This document shows, one piece after another, positions 34,687 to 43,022 of a DNA stretch of 55,522 nt. The DNA is from Chthonomonadaceae bacterium. Its GTDB lineage: Bacteria > Armatimonadota > Chthonomonadetes > Chthonomonadales > Chthonomonadaceae. Position numbers and translations under genes: made by a program. The notes beneath the pieces are model-generated. The model had not been told where the DNA came from. It saw only the letters and a list, made by a program, of their open reading frames with translations, and searched no databases. How positions within the stretch are numbered: the stretch's first letter is position 1; each line of letters begins with the position of its first letter. The stretch spans positions 1-55,522 of the forward strand of contig JANWZQ010000092.1 in NCBI GenBank assembly GCA_025054835.1. The letters are read 5' to 3'.

Positions 34687-34854
34687 TCAGGCGCGAACGT
34701 CCAGACGTCCCGTTTCGGGCAGAGGCAGCAGAGTGCTGACCACGTCTTTCTCCGCGTCCATGGCCCGCCTGAGCAGTTTCACTGCCACGCCGGGGTTCTG
34801 TTCCGCAGCACGCACGATCTGAGCGGCCGATGCGCTCAACGACGTCACTTCCAT
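34687..34854 (-). CDS. YjfB-like small protein (putative motility-associated family)
   Basis: A 55-aa protein: EVTSLSASAAQIVRAAEQNPGVAVKLLRRAMDAEKDVVSTLLPLPETG. This resembles the YjfB family of small proteins (motif VxVxKKAMDxxxxxxxxLL), annotated as putative motility proteins. ATG 34854 has an AGGAG about seven bases upstream. A longer frame extends upstream but codes poorly before that ATG. It is convergent with the dockerin-like gene and divergent from the LptD-like gene. Confidence 0.7.
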   Translation of the reverse strand: MEVTSLSASAAQIVRAAEQNPGVAVKLLRRAMDAEKDVVSTLLPLPETGRLDVRA

Positions 34855-34946
34855 CGATTTCTCCTCTGAGGTCTGTCGGGCACAGCACCGGAACGCCCGG
34901 GTCCCATCGGGCCCCGATTTTTTTCCGGGTCTCTCTATTGTCGGTT

Positions 34947-35025
34947 CACGGTGCCCTTTTCCGTAATTGTTACACCCCGGCCCGGACACCGTGTCGGCAC
35001 CGTGCTATAATGTAGGAGCACGGTG
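34947..35025. promoter_or_regulatory. promoter of the LptD-like gene with four CACSGTG repeats
   Basis: TATAAT (35006-35011) has an extended TG (35003-35004). Four CACSGTG elements lie around it: CACGGTG at 34947-34953 and 35019-35025, CACCGTG at 34987-34993 and 34998-35004. The last two elements flank the -10 box as an 8-bp perfect inverted repeat (34998-35005 with 35018-35025), so a regulator binding there would block RNA polymerase. Confidence 0.6.
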
Positions 35026-35081
35026 TGCCCGCACCTCCCCCCACCCTCGACAACGCGCCGGCTCCAGAGCAGGGATACCTC

Positions 35082-37547
35082 ATGGTCAGATTGCCTGTGC
35101 GACCTCCGATCTTTCTGCTGGTGCTGTGCGGTCTGGAGCGCCTCGGCGTCCCTGCAGCATGCGGTCAGGATGCAACGCCTGGACCACCGGACGTCACGCC
35201 TGCTCCTCCTGTCGAACCTGCTCGTATGGAGAGAGATCCTGCTCCGGACAGGGCCCGGATCGAGATAGAAGCGGTGGATCTGTTCCTGGAGGAGGCAACC
35301 GGCCGGCTCCAGGCACGGGATGTACGCCTGCGGTACCGGGAAGGCGTAATCACCGCGGAGCGCGCCGAGGGCAACATCCGCGAGGAAATCGTGTTCCGTG
35401 GCAACGCCCGGATCGAAACAACCGCCACGGTGCATTACGCCGACACGATCACGTTCTACCCGAACACACGTCAGTTCCGGGTGAGCCAGTTTCGTTCTGT
35501 GCTGCAACCGGAGCTGTTCGGACAGAACGTTCTGAGCCCGGTTTTTGCGCGCGGAACAGAGTTGCTTGGCGCACGCTCCGGCGACGCGCAGGCAGATCAG
35601 TGCGACGGCACCACCTGCACGGATCCCCGGCATCGCCATTACGAGTTGCGCTTTCGCTCCGCAGAACTCATTCCTAACCGCCGCCTCCGACTGCGCAGGG
35701 TCGCGGTTTACCTGTTCGGGCAACGCCTGATTGTGCTGCCCGAACTGGTGATCCCGCTGGACCGGCAGGAACGGCGGCCCCGTTCCGACTATGCGCCGGA
35801 GCTCGGGCGTAATGCCTTCGAGGGCTATTTCGCCCGCTTCCCGTATGCCTTTGCCATCGGTGCGGCGGCCGCAGCCTTTCTGCGCCTGGACGTGACCGAG
35901 CGCCTGGGGCCGGGGTTCCGGATCGAGCAGGAGTATCTGGCAGGCAAACAGCAGAGTACATTCGGCACCGGAGGCCCTGCGGACGCCCCGGTCGGATTCG
36001 CTCCAGCCTCCGAGGGTACGTTCACGCAGGCCTACGGGTATGGCCGTTTCAATCCGCGTCTACCTCGCTTTGGCACCGGTATCGGCCCACAGAACGGCGG
36101 CCTGCTCACCCTGCAGGGGTACTTTGCCGACGGGTTGCGCCGCAACTTCAACGGCAGTTTCCGTCACCAGCAGTATATCGGAAGCAATAATCGCGTCGGT
36201 CTGAATACGGAGTTGCGGCGCAACAGCTTCCTGAGCTTTCAGGCACAGGACGCCTGGAACACACGCCTGCAGTTCAACCATACCGACCCCGCGCACGGCG
36301 TCAACGCCGACGTCAACCTCACTCATAACGTGAGCACTGCTGGCGCGTTCCGAACCGAACAGACGACCGCCACCTATCGCCATACGTTCGAGTTTGATGT
36401 GTCCGGCGCCAACCGGAACCACCTGTCCATCGACCTGGATGTGACGCGCTACCTCTCTGTAGCGAACGCGGCGCGCAACCGCACCATGCGCCTGAACGGG
36501 CAGTTCCAGTTCCAGCACTTCTCGCGCGAATACTCGTTTCAGGCGATTGCCAGCAAAAACGTGCCGATTGGTCCCCAGTCTGCCGGAAGCGCGTTCGGCA
36601 CGCTGGAGCGCCTGCCTGAATTGCAGCTGGCAGTGAGCACGTACAACTTCCAGCGCGGATGGTTGAAACGGCTTCCCCTGCAGATGGAACTGGGAGTAGG
36701 ACGCTACTCGGAGCCGGGCAGCGAGGTAAACACGGAACGTGTGACGATCGGCCTGAGTTTCCAGGAGTCGACGATCCTGCGGGGCACGCGTACAGAGATC
36801 GTGACAGGAGGCGGCTTTGAACAACGCGTTTACGGCGATGGGGCAGCGCAGTACGTGTTGCGCAACACGACGCGCCTGCGCCAGCGCCTCGGCGGCCGGT
36901 CCGGATTGGACCTGAACTATCAGTATCAGGAGCCAGCCGGCGGGACCCCGTTCCTGTTCGACACGTTTGGCCGCACGCACACGCTCTCCGCCGAAGCAGG
37001 CTACCTGGATGACCGGCACTTCCAGTTCACCGCGCGCGCCGGCTACGACTTCCTGGGTACATCACGTGACCGTCCATGGCAATCGGTAGGCTTACGCCTG
37101 ATGTGGCGCCCGGGGCCTGCCACGCGCCTGGACGCCGTGGGATCGTTCGATCCCAACACCGGCCGCTTCTTCCAGGTGACCCAGCAACTGCGGTTGCGAG
37201 GTCGGCGAGACTTCGCGCTGGACCTGACCGCCCTGTACGATCCCGGCACCGGCAAGTACAGTCAGATCAACAGCCAGTTCGACATCCCGATCGGCAGGGC
37301 GTGGCGCTTCGCCGGTCTCGTGCGCTACAACGGCTTCCGCGGCCTGTTCGAGAGCACCAGCCTGCAACTGACCCATCGGTGGGACTGCATGGAGGCCACG
37401 CTCACTTACACAGACACGCCCCTCGGGTTCCGCAACGAACGGCAGCTCTTTCTAACAGTCCGGCTCACAGCGTTCCCGTTCTTCCGTGCCTTTGCACGCG
37501 GTCCCGCTGGCGACGTACTGGGAACCGGGTTCGGTAGCCTGTACTGA
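35082..37547 (+). CDS. LptD/OstA-like outer-membrane LPS-assembly protein
   Basis: An 821-aa outer-membrane protein that resembles LptD, the beta-barrel that inserts lipopolysaccharide into the outer leaflet. A signal peptide (PIFLLVLCGLERLGVPAACG) is followed by an OstA-type N-domain (GRLQARDVRLRYREGVITAERAEGNIREEIVFRGNARIE; ITFYPNTRQFRVSQF). A segment with a CDGTTC pair precedes HYELRFRSAELIPNRRLRLRRVAVYLFGQRLIVLPELVIPL. The rest is a long series of amphipathic strands typical of a beta-barrel. ATG 35082, after AGCAGGG, starts the signal; GTG 35025 is too near the -10 box. It is divergent from the YjfB-like gene. Confidence 0.75.
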   Translation: MVRLPVRPPIFLLVLCGLERLGVPAACGQDATPGPPDVTPAPPVEPARMERDPAPDRARIEIEAVDLFLEEATGRLQARDVRLRYREGVITAERAEGNIREEIVFRGNARIETTATVHYADTITFYPNTRQFRVSQFRSVLQPELFGQNVLSPVFARGTELLGARSGDAQADQCDGTTCTDPRHRHYELRFRSAELIPNRRLRLRRVAVYLFGQRLIVLPELVIPLDRQERRPRSDYAPELGRNAFEGYFARFPYAFAIGAAAAAFLRLDVTERLGPGFRIEQEYLAGKQQSTFGTGGPADAPVGFAPASEGTFTQAYGYGRFNPRLPRFGTGIGPQNGGLLTLQGYFADGLRRNFNGSFRHQQYIGSNNRVGLNTELRRNSFLSFQAQDAWNTRLQFNHTDPAHGVNADVNLTHNVSTAGAFRTEQTTATYRHTFEFDVSGANRNHLSIDLDVTRYLSVANAARNRTMRLNGQFQFQHFSREYSFQAIASKNVPIGPQSAGSAFGTLERLPELQLAVSTYNFQRGWLKRLPLQMELGVGRYSEPGSEVNTERVTIGLSFQESTILRGTRTEIVTGGGFEQRVYGDGAAQYVLRNTTRLRQRLGGRSGLDLNYQYQEPAGGTPFLFDTFGRTHTLSAEAGYLDDRHFQFTARAGYDFLGTSRDRPWQSVGLRLMWRPGPATRLDAVGSFDPNTGRFFQVTQQLRLRGRRDFALDLTALYDPGTGKYSQINSQFDIPIGRAWRFAGLVRYNGFRGLFESTSLQLTHRWDCMEATLTYTDTPLGFRNERQLFLTVRLTAFPFFRAFARGPAGDVLGTGFGSLY

Positions 37548-37616
37548 TCCCCGGACAATCGAGCAGGACTTACACGGGCGGGCGCCGTACTTGAGGCAGA
37601 AGGACAATCTGCACCC

Positions 37617-38177
37617 ATGTCAGCACCTCCAGTTGAGTTCAAATACGCCGACGAGTCCGAAGTGCGCGCCGCGCAACTGATGGGCGCGGAGATGGCCAAT
37701 ATTTTTGGCAGTGTACATGGCGGGCAGGTGATGCATCTGGTAGATAACATTGCCTACGTGTGCGCAGCGCGCTACGCCGGCACGGCCTGCGTCACGGCCG
37801 CTGTCGATCGGATCGACTTCCACGAGCCGATCCATGTAGGCGAGCTGCTGCACATCGTGGCACGGATCACCTATGTAGGACGCACCTCCATGGAAGTGGA
37901 GATCCAGCTATACGCGGAAGATATCCCCACCGGGAACATGCGTCACACCAACACCTGCCACTTCACCATGGTGGCCCTGCGGGATGGCCGGCCTGCGCCA
38001 GTGCCCCGGCTCGTCTGTCGTACGCGAGAAGACCGGATACGCTACCTGCAGGCCCGGATGCGCCGGGAGATGGGCCTGCGCTATCGTACAGAACGCGACC
38101 GCTTCCTGAAACAGGTTGAGACCATGGATGATGCCGCACTGGACGCCCTGATCACCCGGGAGACACCCGCCCCATGA
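37617..38177 (+). CDS. acyl-CoA thioesterase, hot-dog fold (YciA/BACH type)
   Basis: A 186-aa hot-dog thioesterase that would hydrolyse acyl-CoA. NIFGSVHGGQVMHLVDNIAYVCAARYAG is the usual active-site helix region (N..G..HGG..M...D), and VDRIDFHEPIHVGELLHIVARITYVGRTSMEVEIQL is the typical strand core. The tail (residues 130-186) is longer than in YciA. It overlaps the biotinyl-carrier gene by 4 bp and so is part of the cluster with the HMG-CoA lyase. The gene follows the LptD-like gene by 69 bp. Confidence 0.85.
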   Translation: MSAPPVEFKYADESEVRAAQLMGAEMANIFGSVHGGQVMHLVDNIAYVCAARYAGTACVTAAVDRIDFHEPIHVGELLHIVARITYVGRTSMEVEIQLYAEDIPTGNMRHTNTCHFTMVALRDGRPAPVPRLVCRTREDRIRYLQARMRREMGLRYRTERDRFLKQVETMDDAALDALITRETPAP

Positions 38178-38692
38178 AGCTCGCTTTCCACCATCACGAT
38201 CGGACGCTGCAGATGGAGGCGCATGCCGAAGGGGACGGCTACCGTGTGCGCCTGCCGGATGGCCATGAACGCTCCTTCACCGCACGCCGCCTGAGCGATG
38301 GACGCATTCTGCTCTCCATGCACACCGCAGAGGGCACCATGCGGGTACTGCGCGTACCGGTATCACGCACGGAACGCGGAATTGAGATCTGCTGGCACGG
38401 CAACACGTTCCTGTTCACACCAGCGGCAGGGCAGGCAGCACCGGCGCGTTCTGCCCGGGAGAGCGGGCGTCTGACCGCGCCCATGGTGGGAGTGGTCGCT
38501 GCGGTTCTTGTGTCGCCTGGGGATCCAGTACAGGCCTACCAGCCACTGGTCGTGGTGGAGGCTATGAAAGTCATGACAACGATCGATGCCCCCTTCGCAG
38601 GTATCGTACAGGCAGTGCACGTGCAGCCCGGAGAGCGCGTAGCACACGGCGCGCTGGTCGTTGAAATTGCGCCTGTAGACAATGGAGCCTGA
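38174..38692 (+). CDS. biotinyl/lipoyl carrier protein (acyl-CoA carboxylase subunit type)
   Basis: A 172-aa protein whose last 75 residues form a biotinyl-attachment domain: VEAMKVMTTIDAPFAGIVQAVHVQPGERVAHGALVVEIAP. The modified lysine is K132 in EAMKV. The usual motif is EAMKM; here the second methionine is valine. The first 90 residues are a beta-rich domain (FHHHDRTLQMEAHAEGDGYRVRLPDG) like that of methylcrotonyl- or geranyl-CoA carboxylase alpha subunits. No biotin carboxylase or carboxyltransferase gene is adjacent, so the catalytic subunits must be encoded elsewhere. Confidence 0.85.
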   Translation: MKLAFHHHDRTLQMEAHAEGDGYRVRLPDGHERSFTARRLSDGRILLSMHTAEGTMRVLRVPVSRTERGIEICWHGNTFLFTPAAGQAAPARSARESGRLTAPMVGVVAAVLVSPGDPVQAYQPLVVVEAMKVMTTIDAPFAGIVQAVHVQPGERVAHGALVVEIAPVDNGA

Positions 38693-38695
38693 GCG

Positions 38696-39577
38696 ATGTC
38701 GTCCCTGCCGCAGAGAGTGCGTATCGTGGAAGTCGGACCCCGTGATGGGTTGCAGAACGAGCCGATCACCGTACCCACTGCAGACAAGGTACGCTTCATC
38801 ACGATGCTCGCGGAAGCTGGCCTGACCGACATCGAGGTCGGGGCCTTTGTCAGCCCGCAACGTGTGCCCCGGATGGCTGACACCGCGGAAGTGCTGGCGC
38901 AGCTGCCCTCGTTGCCGTTCGTGCGTTACATCACGCTGGTGCCGAACCTGCGCGGTCTGGAGCGGGCGATGGCGGCCGGTGCCCGGGCCATCGCGGTGTT
39001 CACCGCGGCCAGCGATACGTTCAACCAGCGCAACGTCGGCATGCGTATTGCAGACTCGCTGCGAGAGTTCCGTACGCTGATCCCCGCAGCGAAGGATGCG
39101 GGGCTCTGGGTGCGGGGCTACGTGTCGACTGCGTTCGTCTGCCCGTACGAAGGGCCGATCGCCCCGGAGCAGGTTGTTCCGGTAGCACAGGCGCTGCTGG
39201 ACATGGGAGCCGACGAGATCTCTATCGGGGATACCATCGGTCATGCGACTCCAGAGGATGTAGCGCGCCTGAACCGTACCCTGCTCCCCGTTGTGCCGTT
39301 GTCCCGGTTGGCCTACCACCTGCACGATACCCGGGGAAACGCCCTGTCTAACGTGCAGCAGGCCCTGCGTGACGGGATCGCGATTTTCGATGCGTCCGCT
39401 GGCGGTCTGGGAGGGTGTCCGTTCGCGCCGGGAGCGCCCGGCAATCTGGCCACCGAGTCGCTTCTGGATCTGCTGCATGACCTGGAGATCGAGACCGGTG
39501 TGGATCGTGCTCGACTGGCGGAAGCAACGCGCTTCCTCACTTCCCGGATCGGTCGACCACAACACGAACACTCCTGA
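38696..39577 (+). CDS. hydroxymethylglutaryl-CoA lyase
   Basis: A 293-aa TIM-barrel lyase that splits HMG-CoA into acetoacetate and acetyl-CoA, the last step of leucine degradation. The N-terminal VRIVEVGPRDGLQNEP and the metal-binding LAYHLHDTRGNALSNV are family motifs, and GLGGCPFAPGAPGNLATE carries the catalytic cysteine loop. It begins 3 bp after the carrier protein gene. With the thioesterase and biotinyl protein it suggests leucine or isoprenoid-acid catabolism, though the methylcrotonyl-CoA carboxylase and hydratase are not seen here. Confidence 0.93.
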   Translation: MSSLPQRVRIVEVGPRDGLQNEPITVPTADKVRFITMLAEAGLTDIEVGAFVSPQRVPRMADTAEVLAQLPSLPFVRYITLVPNLRGLERAMAAGARAIAVFTAASDTFNQRNVGMRIADSLREFRTLIPAAKDAGLWVRGYVSTAFVCPYEGPIAPEQVVPVAQALLDMGADEISIGDTIGHATPEDVARLNRTLLPVVPLSRLAYHLHDTRGNALSNVQQALRDGIAIFDASAGGLGGCPFAPGAPGNLATESLLDLLHDLEIETGVDRARLAEATRFLTSRIGRPQHEHS

Positions 39578-39616
39578 GGTCCGGAGCAGACCTGTCATCC
39601 CCTCCTCCCTGCTGGC

Positions 39617-39646
39617 TTGACAGCGCCCGCCAATTGCTTCTATCAT
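39617..39646 (+). promoter_or_regulatory. promoter of the DeoR regulator gene
   Basis: TTGACA (39617-39622) and TATCAT (39641-39646), with 18 bases between. A TTG within the -35 box opens a reading frame, but the promoter overlaps it, so translation must begin downstream, at 39680 or later. Confidence 0.65.
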
Positions 39647-39679
39647 AAAGTGCACTGTACCCCTATCCCCTTCCGAGGC

Positions 39680-40534
39680 ATGGCACAGAGCACGATGGCA
39701 GGCCCGAAAGAGACCAGACCGGTGCAGAGAAATACAGAAGCAGTGGGCGCGAAGACGCGACAGGGCGCCCTGTTTGCCGAGGAGCGCCAGCGCGCCATTC
39801 TGGAGCAACTGCGGCAACGGGGCAAGGTGACCGTGGAGGAGCTAACTGCTGCCTTCCGTGTATCGCCCCCGACCATTCGCACAGATCTCGCCCGTCTGGA
39901 AGAGCGACGTCTGCTCCGACGCACGCACGGGGGCGCCATCGCCATCGGGAGCACGCTCTACGAGCCTCCCTACGCCGAACGAGCCGTGCTCCGGCTCCCC
40001 GAGAAGCAGGCGATCGCACGCAGTGCGGTAGCACTGGTGCGCGAAGGGGAGACACTCCTGCTGGATGCAGGCACCACCTGCTACCAGATTGCTCTGCTAC
40101 TGCGCGACTTCCGACGCCTCACCGTCGTGACCAATTCCCTGGCCACCGCGCAAACGCTCACAGAAAACGAAGGGATCGAAGTGATCCTGATAGGCGGCGC
40201 GGTACAGTTGCGTCGGTGTGCGACACTCGGCGCGCTCGCCGCACGCTTTCTGGACCCCATCCAGTGCGATCGTGCCTTCGTAGCGATGAGTGGCGTGCAC
40301 AGCGAGGCCGGGTTGACCGTGATCGACTTCGACGCCGCGCAGGTCAAGCAGAGAATGCTGCAGAAGGCGCGTGAGGCGGTTGTAGTAGCTGACTCCAGCA
40401 AGATCGGGCAGATCGCTTTTGCGTGCGTCGCTCCCCTGGGCGCGGCCAGCCTGCTGATCACCGATGCCGGGATCCTCCCGGGTGACCGCCAGGCGCTGGA
40501 GAATGCCGGTCTGCGCGTTCAGGTCGCCGAATAG
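39680..40534 (+). CDS. DeoR-family transcriptional regulator
   Basis: A 284-aa repressor-type regulator. The N-terminal helix-turn-helix is RQRAILEQLRQRGKVTVEELTAAFRVSPPTIRTDLARLEERRLLRRTHGGAI, and the C-terminal sugar-phosphate sensor domain has LLLDAGTTCYQIALLL and VVADSSKIGQIAF. DeoR proteins usually control sugar catabolic genes in response to a phosphorylated intermediate. ATG 39680 is preferred because a good promoter sits just upstream; ATG 39695 is the alternative. It converges on nagA, whose stop is 6 bp away; regulation of amino-sugar genes is possible. Confidence 0.9.
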   Translation: MAQSTMAGPKETRPVQRNTEAVGAKTRQGALFAEERQRAILEQLRQRGKVTVEELTAAFRVSPPTIRTDLARLEERRLLRRTHGGAIAIGSTLYEPPYAERAVLRLPEKQAIARSAVALVREGETLLLDAGTTCYQIALLLRDFRRLTVVTNSLATAQTLTENEGIEVILIGGAVQLRRCATLGALAARFLDPIQCDRAFVAMSGVHSEAGLTVIDFDAAQVKQRMLQKAREAVVVADSSKIGQIAFACVAPLGAASLLITDAGILPGDRQALENAGLRVQVAE

Positions 40535-40540
40535 CGCGCG

Positions 40541-41716
40541 TTATTCCTTCCAGTGGACACACTGGCCCCCAACGAACGTCGCGCGCACCGTGCCCCCCGC
40601 ATCCAGCAACACAAAGTCGGCATCGTAACCGGGTGAGAGAAGCCCTTTGCGCCCTCCGAGACCGAGCGCGGCCGCGGCATTGTACGCGCTCATTGCGGCT
40701 CGTTCGGGCAGAGAGAATTCGGCAGCGTTCTGAAACGCGCGGTCCATGGTGAGCAAGCTTCCGGCCAGCGTGCCATCCGGCAGGCGCGCCGTGCCGTTCT
40801 GCACGGTTACGGGAAGATCTCCCAGCGAGAACGTGTATCCGTCCGGCATGTCGGTGCCCGGGATCCCATCCGAGATCAGGATCACTCCGCTGGCGCGTCT
40901 GGCCTGCACCAGGGCACGGCAGGAGGCCGGATGCACATGCACGTTATCCCAGATGAGTTCCGCCGTGAGCTCCGGGCGGGAGAACGCCGCGCCCACGGTC
41001 CCCGGCTCCCGGCTCTCCATGGGGCGCATGGCATTGAAGCAATGTGTCACATGCCGCGCACCCACAGCAATGGCTGCCTCCACCTGCGTGTAGGTCGCGT
41101 CAGTGTGTCCAATGGACGCAATAACGCCGTGCGCGGTCAGGAAGCGGATCAAATCGAGCGCGCCTTCCATCTCCGGGGCCAGGGTCATCACCCGGACGGC
41201 ATGCAGGTTGTCTCCCACGTACTGCTGCAATTCTGCAACATCCGGAGGGCGGATGAACGCTTCCGGTTGCGCTCCCTTCTTCTTCGGGTTGATGTAGGGC
41301 CCCTCCATATGACACCCCAGCACTGCTGCGCCTCGCGTGCCATTGTGCGGGGAGCGCAGGGCGCGCGCGGTCACGTCCAGCACCTGCGCCTGCGCCTCCC
41401 ACGGGGCAGTAATAGTCGTCGGCAGAAACCCGGTAACGCCGTGCCGGGCCAGATGCGCCGCAACGGCCTCCAGCGTGTCCATTGTGCCGTCCATCAGGTA
41501 GCAGCCTGCGCCTCCATGCACATGAATATCAATGAACCCGGGCAACAGCAGGCAGTCCCGCATGTCCACATCCCCGGATTCTGGCCGGGCCCCTGTCAGC
41601 GGCTGGATCTCCACGATGCGCCCGTTCTGCACCGTCATGAGCACGCTGGCACGCTCCCCGCGCGCATCAGCCATGCGCCCTGCCAGCAGACGCCAGCGCT
41701 CCTCTCGTGTTCGCAT
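40541..41716 (-). CDS. nagA: N-acetylglucosamine-6-phosphate deacetylase
   Basis: A 391-aa amidohydrolase that removes acetate from GlcNAc-6-phosphate, a key step in chitin or peptidoglycan sugar recycling. Metal-site and active-site motifs are LLLPGFIDIHVHGG, HMEGPYINPKKKGAQ, SIGHTDATY and THCFNAMRP. ISDGIPGTDMPDG carries the catalytic aspartate region. The length is normal. It is the last gene of a long minus-strand run and lies 10 bp after the pseudopilin-like gene. Confidence 0.94.
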   Translation of the reverse strand: MRTREERWRLLAGRMADARGERASVLMTVQNGRIVEIQPLTGARPESGDVDMRDCLLLPGFIDIHVHGGAGCYLMDGTMDTLEAVAAHLARHGVTGFLPTTITAPWEAQAQVLDVTARALRSPHNGTRGAAVLGCHMEGPYINPKKKGAQPEAFIRPPDVAELQQYVGDNLHAVRVMTLAPEMEGALDLIRFLTAHGVIASIGHTDATYTQVEAAIAVGARHVTHCFNAMRPMESREPGTVGAAFSRPELTAELIWDNVHVHPASCRALVQARRASGVILISDGIPGTDMPDGYTFSLGDLPVTVQNGTARLPDGTLAGSLLTMDRAFQNAAEFSLPERAAMSAYNAAAALGLGGRKGLLSPGYDADFVLLDAGGTVRATFVGGQCVHWKE

Positions 41717-41726
41717 CCGCTCCTCC

Positions 41727-42329
41727 CTAGCGATAACGATCCGGTGTGAACGTCTCGATCGGATCCTCCACGCGAATCTTGCGGACGCTCCCGGCCATCA
41801 TCAGAACCAGCTGCCATCCTCTGGAACCGGGGTCATTGTGGTCCTGATGCGGGCGAAACCGGCGCGCCCAGTGCCACGGGCACTCGACTACCGGGGTCAG
41901 ATCGCCCCATTTACCCGGGCCGAAGTGCGGGAAGGGATCCCACCACCCCAGTTCCTGAGCGACACGCCATCGCGGCACATAACAGTAGCTGACACCAGAA
42001 GGCAGGTAGGTGTTGCCCTCCACCCGCGCGTTGCCGGCGAACTGTCCTGCATACGGGTCCGCAGGACAGATCAGCAGGGGTGATGCAGTGAGATACGTCG
42101 GCACAATACTGGAGAGCAACGGCGGCAACTCCCCGTAGTCCTCCCGGTAGAGTTGCAACGCTATCCCGACCTGCCGGAGATTGGCGATACAGGCGGCACG
42201 CCATCCCATAGCGCGCACACGGGGAAACACAGGCAGCAGAACTGCCAGCAGAGTTGTCAGAATGGCGCACACTACCAGCAATTCCACCAGAGTGAATGCG
42301 ATTGCTCTGTCCCGGAAGCGAGGCCCCAT
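41727..42329 (-). CDS. prepilin-like protein with type IV pilin N-terminal motif
   Basis: A 200-aa protein beginning MGPRFRDRAIAFTLVELLVVCAILTTLLAVLLPVF. The FTLVELLVV stretch is the class III signal of type IV pilins and type II secretion pseudopilins; the residue before F is alanine rather than the usual glycine. The body contains ACIANLRQVGIALQLYREDYGELPP, typical of the pseudopilin family (DUF1559-type) abundant in Planctomycetes and Armatimonadota. No pilus assembly or prepilin peptidase genes are adjacent, so it probably uses machinery encoded elsewhere. Confidence 0.85.
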   Translation of the reverse strand: MGPRFRDRAIAFTLVELLVVCAILTTLLAVLLPVFPRVRAMGWRAACIANLRQVGIALQLYREDYGELPPLLSSIVPTYLTASPLLICPADPYAGQFAGNARVEGNTYLPSGVSYCYVPRWRVAQELGWWDPFPHFGPGKWGDLTPVVECPWHWARRFRPHQDHNDPGSRGWQLVLMMAGSVRKIRVEDPIETFTPDRYR

Positions 42330-42387
42330 AGCATTCCCCTTGCGCGAAAGAGATGGAGCGTATACGCCCGGCTCAGGAAGCGACGGC

Positions 42388-43020
42388 TCAACGAATATCT
42401 GGCAACTGCAGCATCTCTGCCCTCAGGCCGTGCTGCTGTGCCAGATCCACAATCCGGGCGAGACAGGCAGCTTCCGGAGCTGTGAAGTGCAGATCGAATT
42501 GACGGCAGGCCAGCACGGAGAACGCCGGCGGAAACGCAGCAAACAGCACGTCACTCCCTCCAGAGAAGGCCTGCGCGGCCAGCATGGGAAGCGTCCGACG
42601 GAAGTCCGATGCTGGTATCAGGAACCCTCCCTGAAATCGGTCAGTCAACCCGCGCCGCCGCAGGAACCGTGACACGCGTTGCGCGTCCGGCACATCGGCC
42701 AGATACTCCCGTTGCGCGCGATTGTTGAGCCAGAGTGCGCCCCTCTCGATAGTCGCGAGCACATAGCGTGCACGTACGGCTTCGAAGCCGGTTGCCACAA
42801 AAGCTGAGAGCGCCGGGCGGTCCGCAACAGGCACTTTCTCCTGCTCTGCCCCCTCTGGCAAGAACACCCGCCGATGGGGCCCCCCTGTGAAGGCCGGGGG
42901 CGCCTGCTCACGCACAGTCAGACGGTGCAACCGTTCCGGATGCGGGAATTCCCGGGTTTCGGGCGCGAGGCCGCAGGCACGCAGGAGGCGCGGCAACCGG
43001 GAACGCGGCACCACCTGCAT
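42388..43020 (-). CDS. hypothetical protein
   Basis: A 210-aa protein of unknown family. It is mixed in composition, with an arginine-rich N-terminus (MQVVPRSRLPRLLRACGLAPETREFPHPERLHRL) and a possible helical core (RFLRRRGLTDRFQGGFLIPASDFRRTLPMLAAQAF). It has no signal peptide, no clear catalytic motif and no membrane helix. It starts 2 bp after the ceramidase-like gene on the minus strand, so it is probably part of that operon. The frame is coherent in base composition with its neighbours. Confidence 0.6.
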   Translation of the reverse strand: MQVVPRSRLPRLLRACGLAPETREFPHPERLHRLTVREQAPPAFTGGPHRRVFLPEGAEQEKVPVADRPALSAFVATGFEAVRARYVLATIERGALWLNNRAQREYLADVPDAQRVSRFLRRRGLTDRFQGGFLIPASDFRRTLPMLAAQAFSGGSDVLFAAFPPAFSVLACRQFDLHFTAPEAACLARIVDLAQQHGLRAEMLQLPDIR

Positions 43021-43022
43021 TG

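Noticed and set aside
34893-34924. A hairpin plus seven-T run on the plus strand upstream of the LptD-like gene
   Set aside because: It looks like a terminator, but no plus-strand gene ends there. It may be coincidental in the 5' region of the YjfB-like gene.
34855-35005. A sigma-28-type motility promoter for the YjfB-like gene
   Set aside because: A CCGACAAT stretch resembles half of the GCCGATAA -10 element, but no TAAA element lies at the right distance.
38363-39817. A long minus-strand frame over the biotinyl carrier and HMG-CoA lyase genes
   Set aside because: Antisense to two recognised enzymes; no motif in the translation.
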